A stretch of 64,000 bases of DNA from Candidatus Pedobacter colombiensis (GCA_029202485.1 CP119313.1:434001-498000); one strand, 5' to 3'; shown: positions 34,564 to 44,359, counted from the first letter of the stretch. Notes: generated by a model from the sequence alone, not told the origin. Made by a program: numbers and translations.

Positions 34564-36078
34564 TTATAATGGGTTTTGATCTAAATTTGGATTCAATTGA
34601 ATTTCTATCAGTGGAAGCGGATAAACTACGAGTTTGTCATCCGGTTGAATTGTTAATGGAGTAGTGACAGAGTAGTCTATATACTTTCTTATCATTGGCA
34701 ATCCATTACGGAAATTGTCAAACGAAGAATGTCCTTCCCAGGCTAGTTCCAGTCTGCGCTCATTTAATACTGCCTGAAATACAGTTAAACCCGCAGTTGC
34801 TAAAGTAGCAGTAGTCCATCCTGGCGCATTGGCCCTAACTCTAACCGCATTCAGGGCAATTAATGCATCGGTATTGTTTCCTGATTTGGCTAAAGCCTCC
34901 GCCTTGTTTAAATACAGCTCCGCTAAACGAAGGTAAGCTGTTCCACTTCTGCTTCTCGCGCTGAAATCGAAGCCACCTACAGGAGCAATCTGCTGATAAT
35001 TATATTTGTTTACAGAATATCTGGTTTTGTCTGTTGTAGTGATCCTTTTGTCATTTTCAACAGTAATGAAATTCATTCTTAAGTCTGCCGGATTTTGCTT
35101 CAATAGATCCATGTAATCCGGTGATGCTGAATACTCACCCTGATAAGGATTACCAAATACATCTCTTGGTGTTAAGAACTCATTGATATAATTTCCATTG
35201 GCATCGTCATGTCTGAAACTGAATATAAACTCCTTATTGGCTTTACTGTCTGAAGCAAAAGAAGTACTATAAGCAGTTCCTGTGATTAGTGTGTATTTAT
35301 TTGAGGTAATCACTTTGTCGGCATATTCCACAGCTTTGGCGTTATTTGCGTTTTGGGGTGCTCCTGGTGTGCCGCCCATGTAAAGGTAAACACGTGACAA
35401 TAGTGCCCATGCTGCTTCCCTAGATGCATAATTGTTACCTCGAGTTTGTGTCATGAGGGTTGCTGCTTTTTCAAGATCTGAAATGACCTGTGCATATACC
35501 TCTTTAACCGTATTGCGTTTTGGCTGGTAATCTTTACTTACTAAAGAATTTAAGGAAAGGGGAACTGCCAAACTCTCGCCGTTGTTTTGATAATATGGAC
35601 GACCATAAACGCGTACCAAGTTAAAATAGGCCAGGGCACGAAGGAAATAGTTCTCGCCTTTAACCTGATCATGAGCTGCATCTACACCATCTTTTACTGC
35701 GTCGATAACCTTATTGGTACCAAAAATCAGGCGATAGGATACGCGCCAAAAACTGGTTGTGGCGCCTTGACTTGGTGAATTTTTAAAAATATAGCTGTCA
35801 TTTCTGGTTTCCGGATAGGCTTGAACAACAGAAAAGAGGTTATTTCCTTTTAGCTCGCTCACGTTAAACCAGCTCACATCATATTGTATATCACTAGCCG
35901 TGCCTACCAATAATGTATAATTGCCATTGGTAGCCAATGAAAGGCCATCAAGGGTGGTTAACAGCTCCGTATCAGCCTTATCGTTAAATGGACGGATATT
36001 TTCGTCAATATTTTTTTTGCAGCTAAATAAAACCATTGCTGCAAAACCTATATATATGGATAAAATGTAATTCTTCAT
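34564..36078 (-). CDS. SusD/RagB-family lipoprotein (cassette A)
   Basis: This 504-residue protein has lipoprotein signal FAAMVLFSCKK, the N-terminal tetratricopeptide-like region (GENYFLRALAYFNLVRVYGRP) and the SusD C-terminal block VLNERRLELAWEGHSSFDNFR followed by PLPLIEIQLNPN. It is the surface lid of the SusC transporter encoded 11 bp upstream. The substrate is unknown; neighbouring redox proteins, not hydrolases, are the only hint. Confidence 0.93.
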   Translation of the reverse strand: MKNYILSIYIGFAAMVLFSCKKNIDENIRPFNDKADTELLTTLDGLSLATNGNYTLLVGTASDIQYDVSWFNVSELKGNNLFSVVQAYPETRNDSYIFKNSPSQGATTSFWRVSYRLIFGTNKVIDAVKDGVDAAHDQVKGENYFLRALAYFNLVRVYGRPYYQNNGESLAVPLSLNSLVSKDYQPKRNTVKEVYAQVISDLEKAATLMTQTRGNNYASREAAWALLSRVYLYMGGTPGAPQNANNAKAVEYADKVITSNKYTLITGTAYSTSFASDSKANKEFIFSFRHDDANGNYINEFLTPRDVFGNPYQGEYSASPDYMDLLKQNPADLRMNFITVENDKRITTTDKTRYSVNKYNYQQIAPVGGFDFSARSRSGTAYLRLAELYLNKAEALAKSGNNTDALIALNAVRVRANAPGWTTATLATAGLTVFQAVLNERRLELAWEGHSSFDNFRNGLPMIRKYIDYSVTTPLTIQPDDKLVVYPLPLIEIQLNPNLDQNPL

Positions 36079-36089
36079 TGTCTGAATGA

Positions 36090-39000
36090 TTAAAAGGTTA
36101 ACTGTAAGCCTAAAAGATATTTACGACTGGCGCCATAGCCGGCACTTACGCCGTAATTGTTCTGATCAGTTGCCAATCCGCCTTCAGGATCTACTCCATA
36201 AAAGCTCTTTTTAGTAAAGATGTACAGGTTGTCGCCGCTAACATAGATGTTAGCTCTTTTTAACTTAACCGCACTAATTAGTTGTGCCGGTAGTGAATAA
36301 CTTAAACGAACATTACGTACTCTGATATGAGTGGCATCTTCCCAGAATCTTGAAGTTGATTGATTGGCACCATCAGTACGGTTACGATAAATCATAGGCT
36401 CTGTAGCAATATCGCCTGGTTTCTCCCAAATTGATTGTCCTGAACTCGGTTTAATCTGGTTGCCTTTCAATAGGTCATTCCCCTCAGAAGAGAAGTAAGT
36501 AGGTCTTGAGTTGTTATATACTAAGTAATCTGCTGCAAAGTTTAACAATACGGATAGTTCAATGCCTTTATAACCGAATGTATTGAGCATACCGCCATAA
36601 TATTTAGGTGTGGTATTTCCTATCAGTTGTTGTTGTCTGCTCAGGTCATCACCAGTTAAACCTTTAGAAATGTCATCATAAGTGTTTACAACTTTGCTGG
36701 TAATGGCATTGGTTACCGGATCACGTTCCAGACGCTCAAATTGAGGTTGGCCGGTTTGGGGGTCTACACCCAGCCATTTGTATGTATGTACACTGCTAAT
36801 GTCATCACCTTCTTTGACGACTCCTGCATTTCCAAAAATGATTTTTCCACCATTTAATTTTTCAACTTTGTTTTTGTTGAAGGTCAGGTTTAAGCTTGTT
36901 TCCCATTTAAATGCGCCAACCAGATTTTTGCTATCCAGCACAATTTCAACTCCATGGTTTAATATAGCACCTATGTTTTGGTATTGGCTAGGTACACCCA
37001 ATAAAGATGAAGTTGCTACTTTTTGCAACAGACCTGTAGTGCGTTTGCGGTAAAAATCAGTGGAAAGGGATACGCGGTTAAACAAGCCTAGATCGATACC
37101 TAAGTTGGCAACATGAGCATGCTCCCAGGTAATCTGTCGGTTTCCCAATTGATTGATTATACCCGAAGGATCGCCACTATATTGGTAAGCGAAATTATAG
37201 AAACTTTCTGTCAGGAAATCTTCACCGGCAATTTTTCCATTTGTTCCATAACTGCCCCTGATTTTTAAATTGGTCAGGTATTTATTGCCACGTAGAAATT
37301 GCTCGTTGGTGGCTAACCATGCGCCACTAACAGAATAGAAATTTCCCGCTCTGTTGTCTATACCAAAATTGGTAGAGTAGTCCATCCTGTAAGATGCATT
37401 TGCAAAATAACGATCGTCGTAATTGTAGTTTCCCTCAGTAAATAGAGAGTAAGACCCTCTTACAAATTTCTCTCCAATGAACGATTTACCCCCCGAAAAT
37501 GTATTCCATACATCTGAAGCCGAAGAAGGAACTTTAATGCCTGTTGGCATGTTTCTAACCGCAAGCGCATTATATTCGCTGCCACCTTTGTTGTATTCAA
37601 AACCACCTATGCCACCTACTGTATGCAGACCGAATTTTTTACGTGCAGTAATTAAGTTGGAAGTTAAGAAGGAGTAAGAATTGGTTTTTCGCTGCGTCAA
37701 ACTTCCTTTATTACCTAATCCACTAAGAGACAGACGATCTTTATAATCGTTGCTTGTGATGAAAGTCGTATTGTACGAGTTGTTTGATGATAACGTTAAC
37801 CAGTCATACACTTTGTATTTTGCAGCAAATACACCCAGAACTTGTTGAGTATTGGTAATCGTGGAATTGAAGGGCATGTCATATAATGGGTTTTGAGTGA
37901 TGTTGTTCAATACATCGGTTCCCATTACCTTTTTAGGTGTTCCATCGTCATTGTATGGTGTGTACCACGGCAGCAAGGTAGGAGAACCAGTGATCTGACT
38001 TCCATCCCCTTTATCAAAAATGGCACTTAAGTTTGCACTGAAAGTTAGTTTAGGGGTGATGTTTTGATCCAGATTCAGTTTAAAGCTATTTCTTTTTAGA
38101 TCATTGCCTCTTAATGGTCCTTGTTCATCATAATTGTTGGCACCAAAATAATAACGTGTTTTTTCGGTTCCTCCTAACAAAGACATGTCTAAAGTTTTTG
38201 TCAAGCCGTTGCGATACAGTTGTTTATTCCAGTCTGTATTAGTACCTAGTACAGAAGCTGGTGGTAAATACTTAGCCATATAAGCATCCTGAGTCAAGTT
38301 TTCTGTTTTAATCGCGAAAGAGTTCAAGAGCATTTTGCGTTGATAATCATACAGCTCCTGGCTGTTCATGAATTCAATTTTGCCCATGTATCTTTGGCTG
38401 ATACCAAAACTACCATTGATGTTTAACTGCGATTGCCCGGCAAGACCTCTTTTGGTGGTAATTACCAATACACCCTGACTGGCACGTGAACCAAATATGG
38501 CAGTAGACGCGGCGTCTTTTAACAAGGATATGGTTTCAATATCTGTTGAGGAAACAATATCACTTGGATACATCACATCCGAATAGATAATCCCATCGAC
38601 TACGATTAAAGGATTAAGGTTATTGGTGACACGTAAGTTCGCATCAGGTATAGTACCTTGTCCGCGTACCACGAAAGTAGCTTTTTTATTCGGGTCGCCA
38701 GATGGTTCAGTAATGTACATACCAGCAACTTTTCCTTTTAACTGAGAAATCAGGTTGTTTGAAGTTACACCTTCCAATTGACGTGCGCTAAAAGTTTGCA
38801 GGGAACCGGTAATCTCACTGGCATTTTTAGTCGTGTAGCCCAGCACCACTGCTTCCTGTAATTGTGCAATAGCAACATTCAATACTACATTGATCTCTGA
38901 ATCGTCGGTTTCGGTCACTACTTTTTCGATGCGTTTGCTTTCATAACCTACGGAACTGAAAACAATGCGGTAGGTACCTGGGGTAAGGTTTAAGGTAAAA

Positions 39001-39464
39001 GAACCATTAGCATCAGTCATGGTTGCCAGGTTTGTTCCATCAATTTTAACAGACACGCCGGGTATAGGGCCTTTACTGTCCGTTACTTTTCCACGTACCG
39101 GTTTTTTGGCTTCCGGACTGTCGTTTTTTTCGCCTACGGCCGGTTTTGGTTTAATGATAACTGTTTTGTTTACAATAACAAAAGTTAAAGGCTGGTTGCT
39201 TAGTGTTTGTTGAAGTGCCTGGTCAACGGTCACATTCTTTAAAGACAGGTTTACTTTTGATAGGTTGTTTCTTAATAAATCTATCTTGTAGAAAAAGGAG
39301 TAGCCACTCTGTTTTTCTATCTTTTTAATTACACTTTCTATGCTTGCGTTTTTTTCACTCAAGCTAATGTTTTGGCTAAATGCTACCGCACTTGCCTGTA
39401 AACTGATGATAAGTAAGCATATAATTAATTTCATGACCCTTAATGCGTCTAAAATTTTATTCAT
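36090..39464 (-). CDS. SusC/RagA-family transporter with STN signalling domain (cassette A)
   Basis: This 1124-residue protein has a signal peptide and an STN domain (about residues 32-108, ISLSEKNASIESVIKKIEKQ ... QALQQTLSNQPLTFVIV). A carboxypeptidase-like domain (VRGKVTDSKGPIPGVSVKI), the plug (LLKDAASTAIFGSRASQGVL) and the barrel follow. The STN domain is the periplasmic contact used by TonB-dependent transducers to signal to FecR anti-sigma factors; fecR and an ECF sigma gene lie directly upstream, fitting a surface-to-sigma relay. Confidence 0.95.
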   Translation of the reverse strand: MNKILDALRVMKLIICLLIISLQASAVAFSQNISLSEKNASIESVIKKIEKQSGYSFFYKIDLLRNNLSKVNLSLKNVTVDQALQQTLSNQPLTFVIVNKTVIIKPKPAVGEKNDSPEAKKPVRGKVTDSKGPIPGVSVKIDGTNLATMTDANGSFTLNLTPGTYRIVFSSVGYESKRIEKVVTETDDSEINVVLNVAIAQLQEAVVLGYTTKNASEITGSLQTFSARQLEGVTSNNLISQLKGKVAGMYITEPSGDPNKKATFVVRGQGTIPDANLRVTNNLNPLIVVDGIIYSDVMYPSDIVSSTDIETISLLKDAASTAIFGSRASQGVLVITTKRGLAGQSQLNINGSFGISQRYMGKIEFMNSQELYDYQRKMLLNSFAIKTENLTQDAYMAKYLPPASVLGTNTDWNKQLYRNGLTKTLDMSLLGGTEKTRYYFGANNYDEQGPLRGNDLKRNSFKLNLDQNITPKLTFSANLSAIFDKGDGSQITGSPTLLPWYTPYNDDGTPKKVMGTDVLNNITQNPLYDMPFNSTITNTQQVLGVFAAKYKVYDWLTLSSNNSYNTTFITSNDYKDRLSLSGLGNKGSLTQRKTNSYSFLTSNLITARKKFGLHTVGGIGGFEYNKGGSEYNALAVRNMPTGIKVPSSASDVWNTFSGGKSFIGEKFVRGSYSLFTEGNYNYDDRYFANASYRMDYSTNFGIDNRAGNFYSVSGAWLATNEQFLRGNKYLTNLKIRGSYGTNGKIAGEDFLTESFYNFAYQYSGDPSGIINQLGNRQITWEHAHVANLGIDLGLFNRVSLSTDFYRKRTTGLLQKVATSSLLGVPSQYQNIGAILNHGVEIVLDSKNLVGAFKWETSLNLTFNKNKVEKLNGGKIIFGNAGVVKEGDDISSVHTYKWLGVDPQTGQPQFERLERDPVTNAITSKVVNTYDDISKGLTGDDLSRQQQLIGNTTPKYYGGMLNTFGYKGIELSVLLNFAADYLVYNNSRPTYFSSEGNDLLKGNQIKPSSGQSIWEKPGDIATEPMIYRNRTDGANQSTSRFWEDATHIRVRNVRLSYSLPAQLISAVKLKRANIYVSGDNLYIFTKKSFYGVDPEGGLATDQNNYGVSAGYGASRKYLLGLQLTF

Positions 39465-39594
39465 ATTTTTGTTAGGTTTAGTCGTGGCGATACCGACTCC
39501 CTTATTTAAGAGATTCAGTTAGTTACGCCTCGATTTGGTTGATAATTTAATGTGGTCTATCAGGATTCATTTTTTTATTTACCGGGAACATTTA

Positions 39595-39621
39595 TCCGGA
39601 AGTGGTCGAAACACTTTCGGA
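39595..39621. other. Hairpin in the fecR-susC gap (cassette A)
   Basis: The stem 39595-39604 with 39612-39621 (tccggaagtg/cactttcgga, one G-U type mismatch) has a 7-nt loop. A T8 run follows on the + strand, not on the transcribed minus strand. It could be an attenuator or processing signal between fecR and susC. Confidence 0.45.
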
Positions 39622-39650
39622 TTTTTTTTACCCTGGTAAAATCGACTTTG

Positions 39651-40880
39651 TTATGATTTTACTATAAGCGTTCTCCCTTCTATTTTTAAGTTAATACCAT
39701 TGATTTCAAATATTTTTAACACATCTGTAAGACTCAGATTTCTTGGGATTTTAAAGTGGAAAAGATCTTCAGGTGATCTGCCTTCAAATACCACATCTAC
39801 ATTGTACCAGCGGGATAATTGCCTCATGATCGTACCCAGATCTGATTCGTTAAATTGAAAGTAACCATTTTTCCAGGCTACGGCCTCGTCTATATCTACC
39901 GCATAAGCTGTTAAGCGATTGTTTTTTAAAAGTGATTGTTGTCCTGGTTTTAAGATCACATTGTCTTGTTCCTGTGTCACGGTTGTATTTACACGAACAG
40001 AGCCTTCCAGTAATGTAGTTTTGGTGTTATTTTCATCCGGATAACTGTTCACGTTAAAATGTGTACCCAATACTTCAATCTTCTGTTTATCTGTTACTAC
40101 AATGAAAGGAACTCTTTTATCCTTGTTCCTTGATCCTTGTTCTTTGCTCTTTATTCCTTGCTCTTCAATGGTCACTTTAGCTACTTCAAAATAAGCTTCA
40201 CCTATTAGTTCAACTTTGCGTTCATCTTTACCAAAAACGGCAGGATATTTTAAGGATGATGCTGCATTGAGCCATATTTTAGTGCCATCCGGTAGATTAA
40301 CCTGATACTGACCTCCGCGTGGGGTAGCGATGGTGTTATAGGCTTCTGAGGCTGTAGCGTCTTTCTCTGCCTTGGCAGTGATGTTATAAACTAACTGTCC
40401 ATCTGCTGTTTTGTTAATAGCAATTCCTGCTTGTTGCGCAATTTCTCCATCTGTTACACTATCGAGGTTAATTACAGCTCCATTTGCAAGTGTAAGTGTA
40501 GCCTTATTTTTACCCGCTGGAATATCGACGGTGTAGTTTGCATCCTTCGATTTACTGTTATATTTAGTTTTAATGCCGAAATATATTCCGGCTGAAACCA
40601 CTACCAGTATCGCTGCTGCTATTGCAGCATAACGATACCAGTAGGTTTTTCTGACAACAGGTTTTTTATGATGTGTTAATATGTTTTCCAGGACACTGTT
40701 GGCTGCAGGAAATATTAATTCTTCAGTTGTGTTCATGGTATTCCATGTACCGTCAAGTAGTTCGGTGATTGTCCGATCCTCTTGTTTTTGAGCGATCATG
40801 GATAAGAATTCCTCCCGCTCGGCAGCAGTGCAGGTGTTATCAATATATTGCTGATATAAATATGTTAATCTCGTGTTCAT
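39651..40880 (-). CDS. FecR-family anti-sigma factor (cassette A), with repeat-encoded insertion
   Basis: This 409-residue protein has an N-terminal cytoplasmic sigma-binding region (residues 1-85), one transmembrane helix (about 84-102, YAAIAAAILVVVSAGIYFGI) and a periplasmic FecR domain (PRGGQYQVNLPDGTKIWLN, then GEAYFEVAK, VLGTHFNVNSY). The C-terminal STN-like part (FHFKIPRNLSLTDVLKIFEI) contacts the transporter. Compared with its paralogue at 48052-49251, it carries ~18 extra residues between GEAYFEVAK and PFIVV, encoded by a tandem 7-bp repeat. It holds ECF sigma A (79 bp upstream) inactive until SusC signals. Confidence 0.93.
   Translation of the reverse strand: MNTRLTYLYQQYIDNTCTAAEREEFLSMIAQKQEDRTITELLDGTWNTMNTTEELIFPAANSVLENILTHHKKPVVRKTYWYRYAAIAAAILVVVSAGIYFGIKTKYNSKSKDANYTVDIPAGKNKATLTLANGAVINLDSVTDGEIAQQAGIAINKTADGQLVYNITAKAEKDATASEAYNTIATPRGGQYQVNLPDGTKIWLNAASSLKYPAVFGKDERKVELIGEAYFEVAKVTIEEQGIKSKEQGSRNKDKRVPFIVVTDKQKIEVLGTHFNVNSYPDENNTKTTLLEGSVRVNTTVTQEQDNVILKPGQQSLLKNNRLTAYAVDIDEAVAWKNGYFQFNESDLGTIMRQLSRWYNVDVVFEGRSPEDLFHFKIPRNLSLTDVLKIFEINGINLKIEGRTLIVKS
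40112..40167. repeat. Eight phased 7-bp repeats inside fecR (cassette A)
   Basis: On the + strand the units are ctctttt, atccttg, ttccttg, atccttg, ttctttg, ctcttta, ttccttg and ctcttca, with consensus (a/t/c)tccttg. The 56-bp tract encodes a Gln/Lys/Ser/Asn-rich segment absent from the paralogous FecR. As 7 is not a multiple of 3, change by one unit would shift the frame. Confidence 0.85.
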
Positions 40881-40959
40881 GGGATGATGTTTATCCTGCC
40901 TTTATTGTAAAGACCCCTAAGAAAGAGGTGTGGAGTAGTGGAATTGAAAAAAAAGTTAA

Positions 40960-41574
40960 TTAATGTTTTTCGCCGAGGAAAGTCATTAGGATAACCAGTA
41001 TGGCAATGTCTGTATGTGTACTTACATAATTGCGTAGAAAACGTAGGGCATGTTGCATGTGCGTTTTTACAGTAAGTTTAGATATATTGAGTTTTTGGGC
41101 GACTTCTTCATACTTTAGGCCTTCCTGATGGCATAAACAGTAAACCAGTTTTTGCTGTGCAGGTAGCTTTTCAATGGCCTCGTTTAAGATCTTTTCCGAA
41201 TCTTTAAATATGATATATTCTTCTGTATCATTATGGTCTTCATGGTAATCATGAACCATCATTCGGTTGGTTTTAATCTCCAATGCTATTCTGCGCAAAA
41301 CTTTTAAGGTATGATTTCTGGTGAGCACACGGAGATAGGCATCTAGATTTTCAATATGAGAAAGTTGTGCCTCCAGGTTCCATATTTTTACAAATACTTC
41401 CTGCACAATTTCTTCTGCAAGGGTATCGCTTTTTACAATCTTTAGAGCGTATTGGAAAACTTTGGGGCTATAATGGTGAAAGAGCTCGCTAAATGCTTTT
41501 GCATTACCTGTTGAAACCAGAAGTAGTGCTGCCTTTTCATCAAAAAGATTTTCTTTACGTTTAAATTGTATCAT
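40960..41574 (-). CDS. ECF RNA polymerase sigma factor (cassette A)
   Basis: This protein of ~204 residues from ATG 41574 (alternatives at 41592 and 41607) shows region 2 (AFSELFHHYSPKVFQYALKI, EEIVQEVFVKIW) and region 4 (IEKLPAQQKLVYCLCHQEGL, YEEVAQKLNISKLTVKTHMQ). The last ~20 residues (HTDIAILVILMTFL) are hydrophobic, as in some Bacteroidota FecI-like factors. It should drive its own cassette once FecR is relieved. The inner start was chosen because the upstream starts lie in an inverted repeat (ccgggt/acccgg, 41583-41601). Confidence 0.9.
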   Translation of the reverse strand: MIQFKRKENLFDEKAALLLVSTGNAKAFSELFHHYSPKVFQYALKIVKSDTLAEEIVQEVFVKIWNLEAQLSHIENLDAYLRVLTRNHTLKVLRRIALEIKTNRMMVHDYHEDHNDTEEYIIFKDSEKILNEAIEKLPAQQKLVYCLCHQEGLKYEEVAQKLNISKLTVKTHMQHALRFLRNYVSTHTDIAILVILMTFLGEKH

Positions 41575-41700
41575 TTTATCTCCCGGGTTCATTGCACCCG
41601 GATCCATTCCCTGAAGTAAAATTAGGTATTAGAAAGCTGATTGTTAAATAATTATTCTGAAATTGTGAATTTTGTTGATTAATATGAAGTAAAATGACAC

Positions 41701-41736
41701 AAAAGCCCCTGCATCACGTATGATGAAGGGGCTTTT
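41701..41736 (-). terminator. Terminator at the end of cassette B
   Basis: A 16-bp stem (41701-41716 with 41721-41736, one mismatch) has the loop cgta and AAAA/TTTT ends. It lies 32 bp past the TlpA stop and separates the two cassettes. Confidence 0.88.
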
Positions 41737-41768
41737 AGAAATGATTTTGCTGCCGGGTGCTGGTTTTG

Positions 41769-42974
41769 TTAAAGCAATTCTTTTATCATTTGGTCAAGAG
41801 CCTGAGCGCTTGCGGTTCCACTTCCGACAAATATTTTTGCAATCTTACCATCACGATTGATGAGAATCTTGGTAGGATAGGCCATTATATTGTATAAACC
41901 AGGTACAGCGGGTTTTCCTTGCTCAGCCTTTTCGCTCAATACGTTGATCCAGCTCATTTTATCTTCCTCAAGGGCAGTTGTCCATTTCTTATACTGTTCT
42001 TCGGGAGTACCTCGTTCGTTAGCAACACCTAAAATTTCAAACCCCTTAGCTTTATAAGTTGCATATAGCTCGCGCAGGTGTGGGTGTGTTTGCCGGCAAG
42101 GGAAACACCAGCTACCCCAGAAATCCAGCAATACCAGTTTTCCTTTAAGTGATGTCAGGCGAATCTTTTTTCCATCCCTGTCTTTTAATACAAAGTCAGG
42201 AGGTAATGCACCTATAGCTGTGTTTTTGGATCGTTCAATTCGTGCTGCATACAATTTGCCCTCAAGTGATGATTTTAATGCAGGCTGAATTTTTTTGAAA
42301 AGAGGTTCGATTTCGGATGGTTCCAGTATAGTACGGGTATACTCGTTCAGCATATCGAGCATCATACCTGATTGTGGGTGACTAAACATAAAGTCTTTTT
42401 TTACCGCATCTATTTGATCTTGTATAGCAGTACTCTTTTTTGTGAAGCTTGCGATGGCCAGACTGTCCTTATTTTTATAAGCAAGACTGCCTTCCTGGGC
42501 GTATAGCTCGCTGCTCGCTTGGTACAATGGAGCTAACTTTGCTTTTAAATTTTGGCGGTCGCTATCGGCAGCAGAACCACTTATAGTCGTTTTGTTCAGT
42601 TTTCCTGCTGAAACTGCCGTCAGTTTCCCCGCATCGATATAGAACTCATGACTGTAGTCTTTTAATAATCTGGTCTGCTTGTGGTATTGCTCAACACTGT
42701 CAGCCACTTTTAATTGTATGGTAGCTTTACTAGGGTAGGAAATTAGCCCCTTAAAACTGTAAGTTCCGTTAATCAGCTGAGTACTGTCTTTTATTTCTTT
42801 TCCGTTTTGCTTAAACTGCAAATAAACAAGGTTGTCAACAATACCTTTGCTGTCCGCTACTTTACCATTCAATGTAAAGGTGCCAGGTTTAAAGTCTATA
42901 TTGTTCTGGGCTACTCCCAAAAAGGGAGCAAGCGCCAGAACAAATGTTAAAATGGAGTTCGTATTTAATTTCAT
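41769..42974 (-). CDS. TlpA-family thiol-disulfide oxidoreductase (cassette B), CFPC active site
   Basis: This 401-residue protein has a signal peptide (ILTFVLALAPFLGVAQ), an N-terminal DUF4369-like domain (FTLNGKVADSKGIVDNLVYL) and a helical linker. The thioredoxin/redoxin domain has WGSWCFPCRQTHPHL near residue 290, i.e. CFPC in place of the CGPC seen in cassette A. It is predicted periplasmic. It is last gene of cassette B, 17 bp after susD, and the functional counterpart of 32109-33269. Confidence 0.9.
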   Translation of the reverse strand: MKLNTNSILTFVLALAPFLGVAQNNIDFKPGTFTLNGKVADSKGIVDNLVYLQFKQNGKEIKDSTQLINGTYSFKGLISYPSKATIQLKVADSVEQYHKQTRLLKDYSHEFYIDAGKLTAVSAGKLNKTTISGSAADSDRQNLKAKLAPLYQASSELYAQEGSLAYKNKDSLAIASFTKKSTAIQDQIDAVKKDFMFSHPQSGMMLDMLNEYTRTILEPSEIEPLFKKIQPALKSSLEGKLYAARIERSKNTAIGALPPDFVLKDRDGKKIRLTSLKGKLVLLDFWGSWCFPCRQTHPHLRELYATYKAKGFEILGVANERGTPEEQYKKWTTALEEDKMSWINVLSEKAEQGKPAVPGLYNIMAYPTKILINRDGKIAKIFVGSGTASAQALDQMIKELL

Positions 42975-42991
42975 CGTTGAATTTCTACCTG

Positions 42992-44350
42992 TTAGTTTTG
43001 TGGCATATCTGGATTGAAGTGGATCACACTCGCTGGTATTTTAAGGGTGTATTTCGGACTATGCTTTTCCAAAATTGTGATCACCTCTCCAGTGGTACTT
43101 AGACGAATAACTACAGGCATTCTATTTTCTGCATCCAGTTTGCGCATGTCCATCCATCTGATTCCTTTAAAAGCCAACTCAAACCGACGCTCCAACAAGA
43201 CACGTTGTAATACAGTTTCCTGATCGGTAGACGAGAAAGCCTGATAAGAGGCTGTCGCTGTCCGGAATTTGCGAATATCATTCATTTGATCTAGTGCAAG
43301 TTGCAAGTTGTTTGCTCTTGCTGCAGCCTCAGCGATGATCAGTTTCATTTCAGATACTGATGTTCCAAAACTAACTACACCTCCCGCTGGTGAGAACACC
43401 GTTTTGCTACGGACTAGGAAGCTGAAATCTCCAAGATTGGTGTAAAACAGCTTCAAACGTAAATCCGCTTTATTAAATGACTTCAAAAAATCTAGAGCAA
43501 CAGGTACAGTCAATGTTGAGTTTGTACCATAACGGGCATAAATCTCTTGCTTGTTGATGGTCATGGCCGGAATGGCCGTTTTGCTGGCAAAGGCATTTAA
43601 GTCTAAAAGCATCGTTCCACTTTCTTCCAGTGCTTTGTTCGCAAATTTAGCCGCCTCAGTATAATTGTTCATATAATAGTAGGTTCTGGCCAATACACTG
43701 TAAGCTGCATTTGCAGCAGCCCTAAATTTATTGGTATTGTTGTTTTTATTGAGGTTGGGTAATGCTGCATTCAGATCTTCAATAATTTTTCCATAGATAA
43801 AGCCCACTGTAGCCCTTTCAGGAGTTTGCTCCATGATATCGGTTGAAGTGATAAATGGAACGGCTAGATCAGTACTTGCTGTTGCTTGGTTATAAGGTTT
43901 GCCATATAGATTAACCAAATACAGATATTCAAATGCTCTGCCTACCAATGCCTCTGCCTTTAATCTGTTCTTATCTTGTGTTGAACCTGTTGTTGCATTT
44001 TCAACCTGATTAATTACTGCATTGTAAGCGTAAATGTTTGCATAATGGAAACCCCAAACCAATGGACGTTCGTTGATTGTTGGATTTAGCTGATTTGCCC
44101 ACAAGTAACTTAAAGTTTTTGTGTCAATTTTGGTTGGGTTTACCGCAGCATCATCAGCGTCATCTGTCATTACATTTAGCAGCTGCTCCGCACTACTAGT
44201 TAAAGACTGGCTATTAAGTAACAGGTCGAAATCTGTAAACGTTTTTAAAAGTACTCTACCTCTTGGTTCAACCTCAAGAAACTTCCCACAGGAAGTGAAG
44301 AGGATTAATGAACATGCTATAATTAAGGTTTGATAGATATTGGTTTTCAT
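42992..44350 (-). CDS. SusD/RagB-family lipoprotein (cassette B)
   Basis: This 452-residue protein has lipoprotein signal SLILFTSCGKFLEVEPRG, the helical ligand-binding core and C-terminal VLLERRFELAFKGIRWMDMR. It is partner to the SusC encoded 9 bp upstream. It is not obviously closer to the cassette A SusD than to the others by eye. The ligand is unknown. Confidence 0.92.
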   Translation of the reverse strand: MKTNIYQTLIIACSLILFTSCGKFLEVEPRGRVLLKTFTDFDLLLNSQSLTSSAEQLLNVMTDDADDAAVNPTKIDTKTLSYLWANQLNPTINERPLVWGFHYANIYAYNAVINQVENATTGSTQDKNRLKAEALVGRAFEYLYLVNLYGKPYNQATASTDLAVPFITSTDIMEQTPERATVGFIYGKIIEDLNAALPNLNKNNNTNKFRAAANAAYSVLARTYYYMNNYTEAAKFANKALEESGTMLLDLNAFASKTAIPAMTINKQEIYARYGTNSTLTVPVALDFLKSFNKADLRLKLFYTNLGDFSFLVRSKTVFSPAGGVVSFGTSVSEMKLIIAEAAARANNLQLALDQMNDIRKFRTATASYQAFSSTDQETVLQRVLLERRFELAFKGIRWMDMRKLDAENRMPVVIRLSTTGEVITILEKHSPKYTLKIPASVIHFNPDMPQN

Positions 44351-44359
44351 GATTGCAGA

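Noticed and set aside
41583..41601. Inverted repeat ccgggt/acccgg over the upstream starts of ECF sigma A as a riboswitch or operator
   Set aside because: Only 6 bp per arm, with no promoter element positioned around it; used only as an argument for the downstream start codon.
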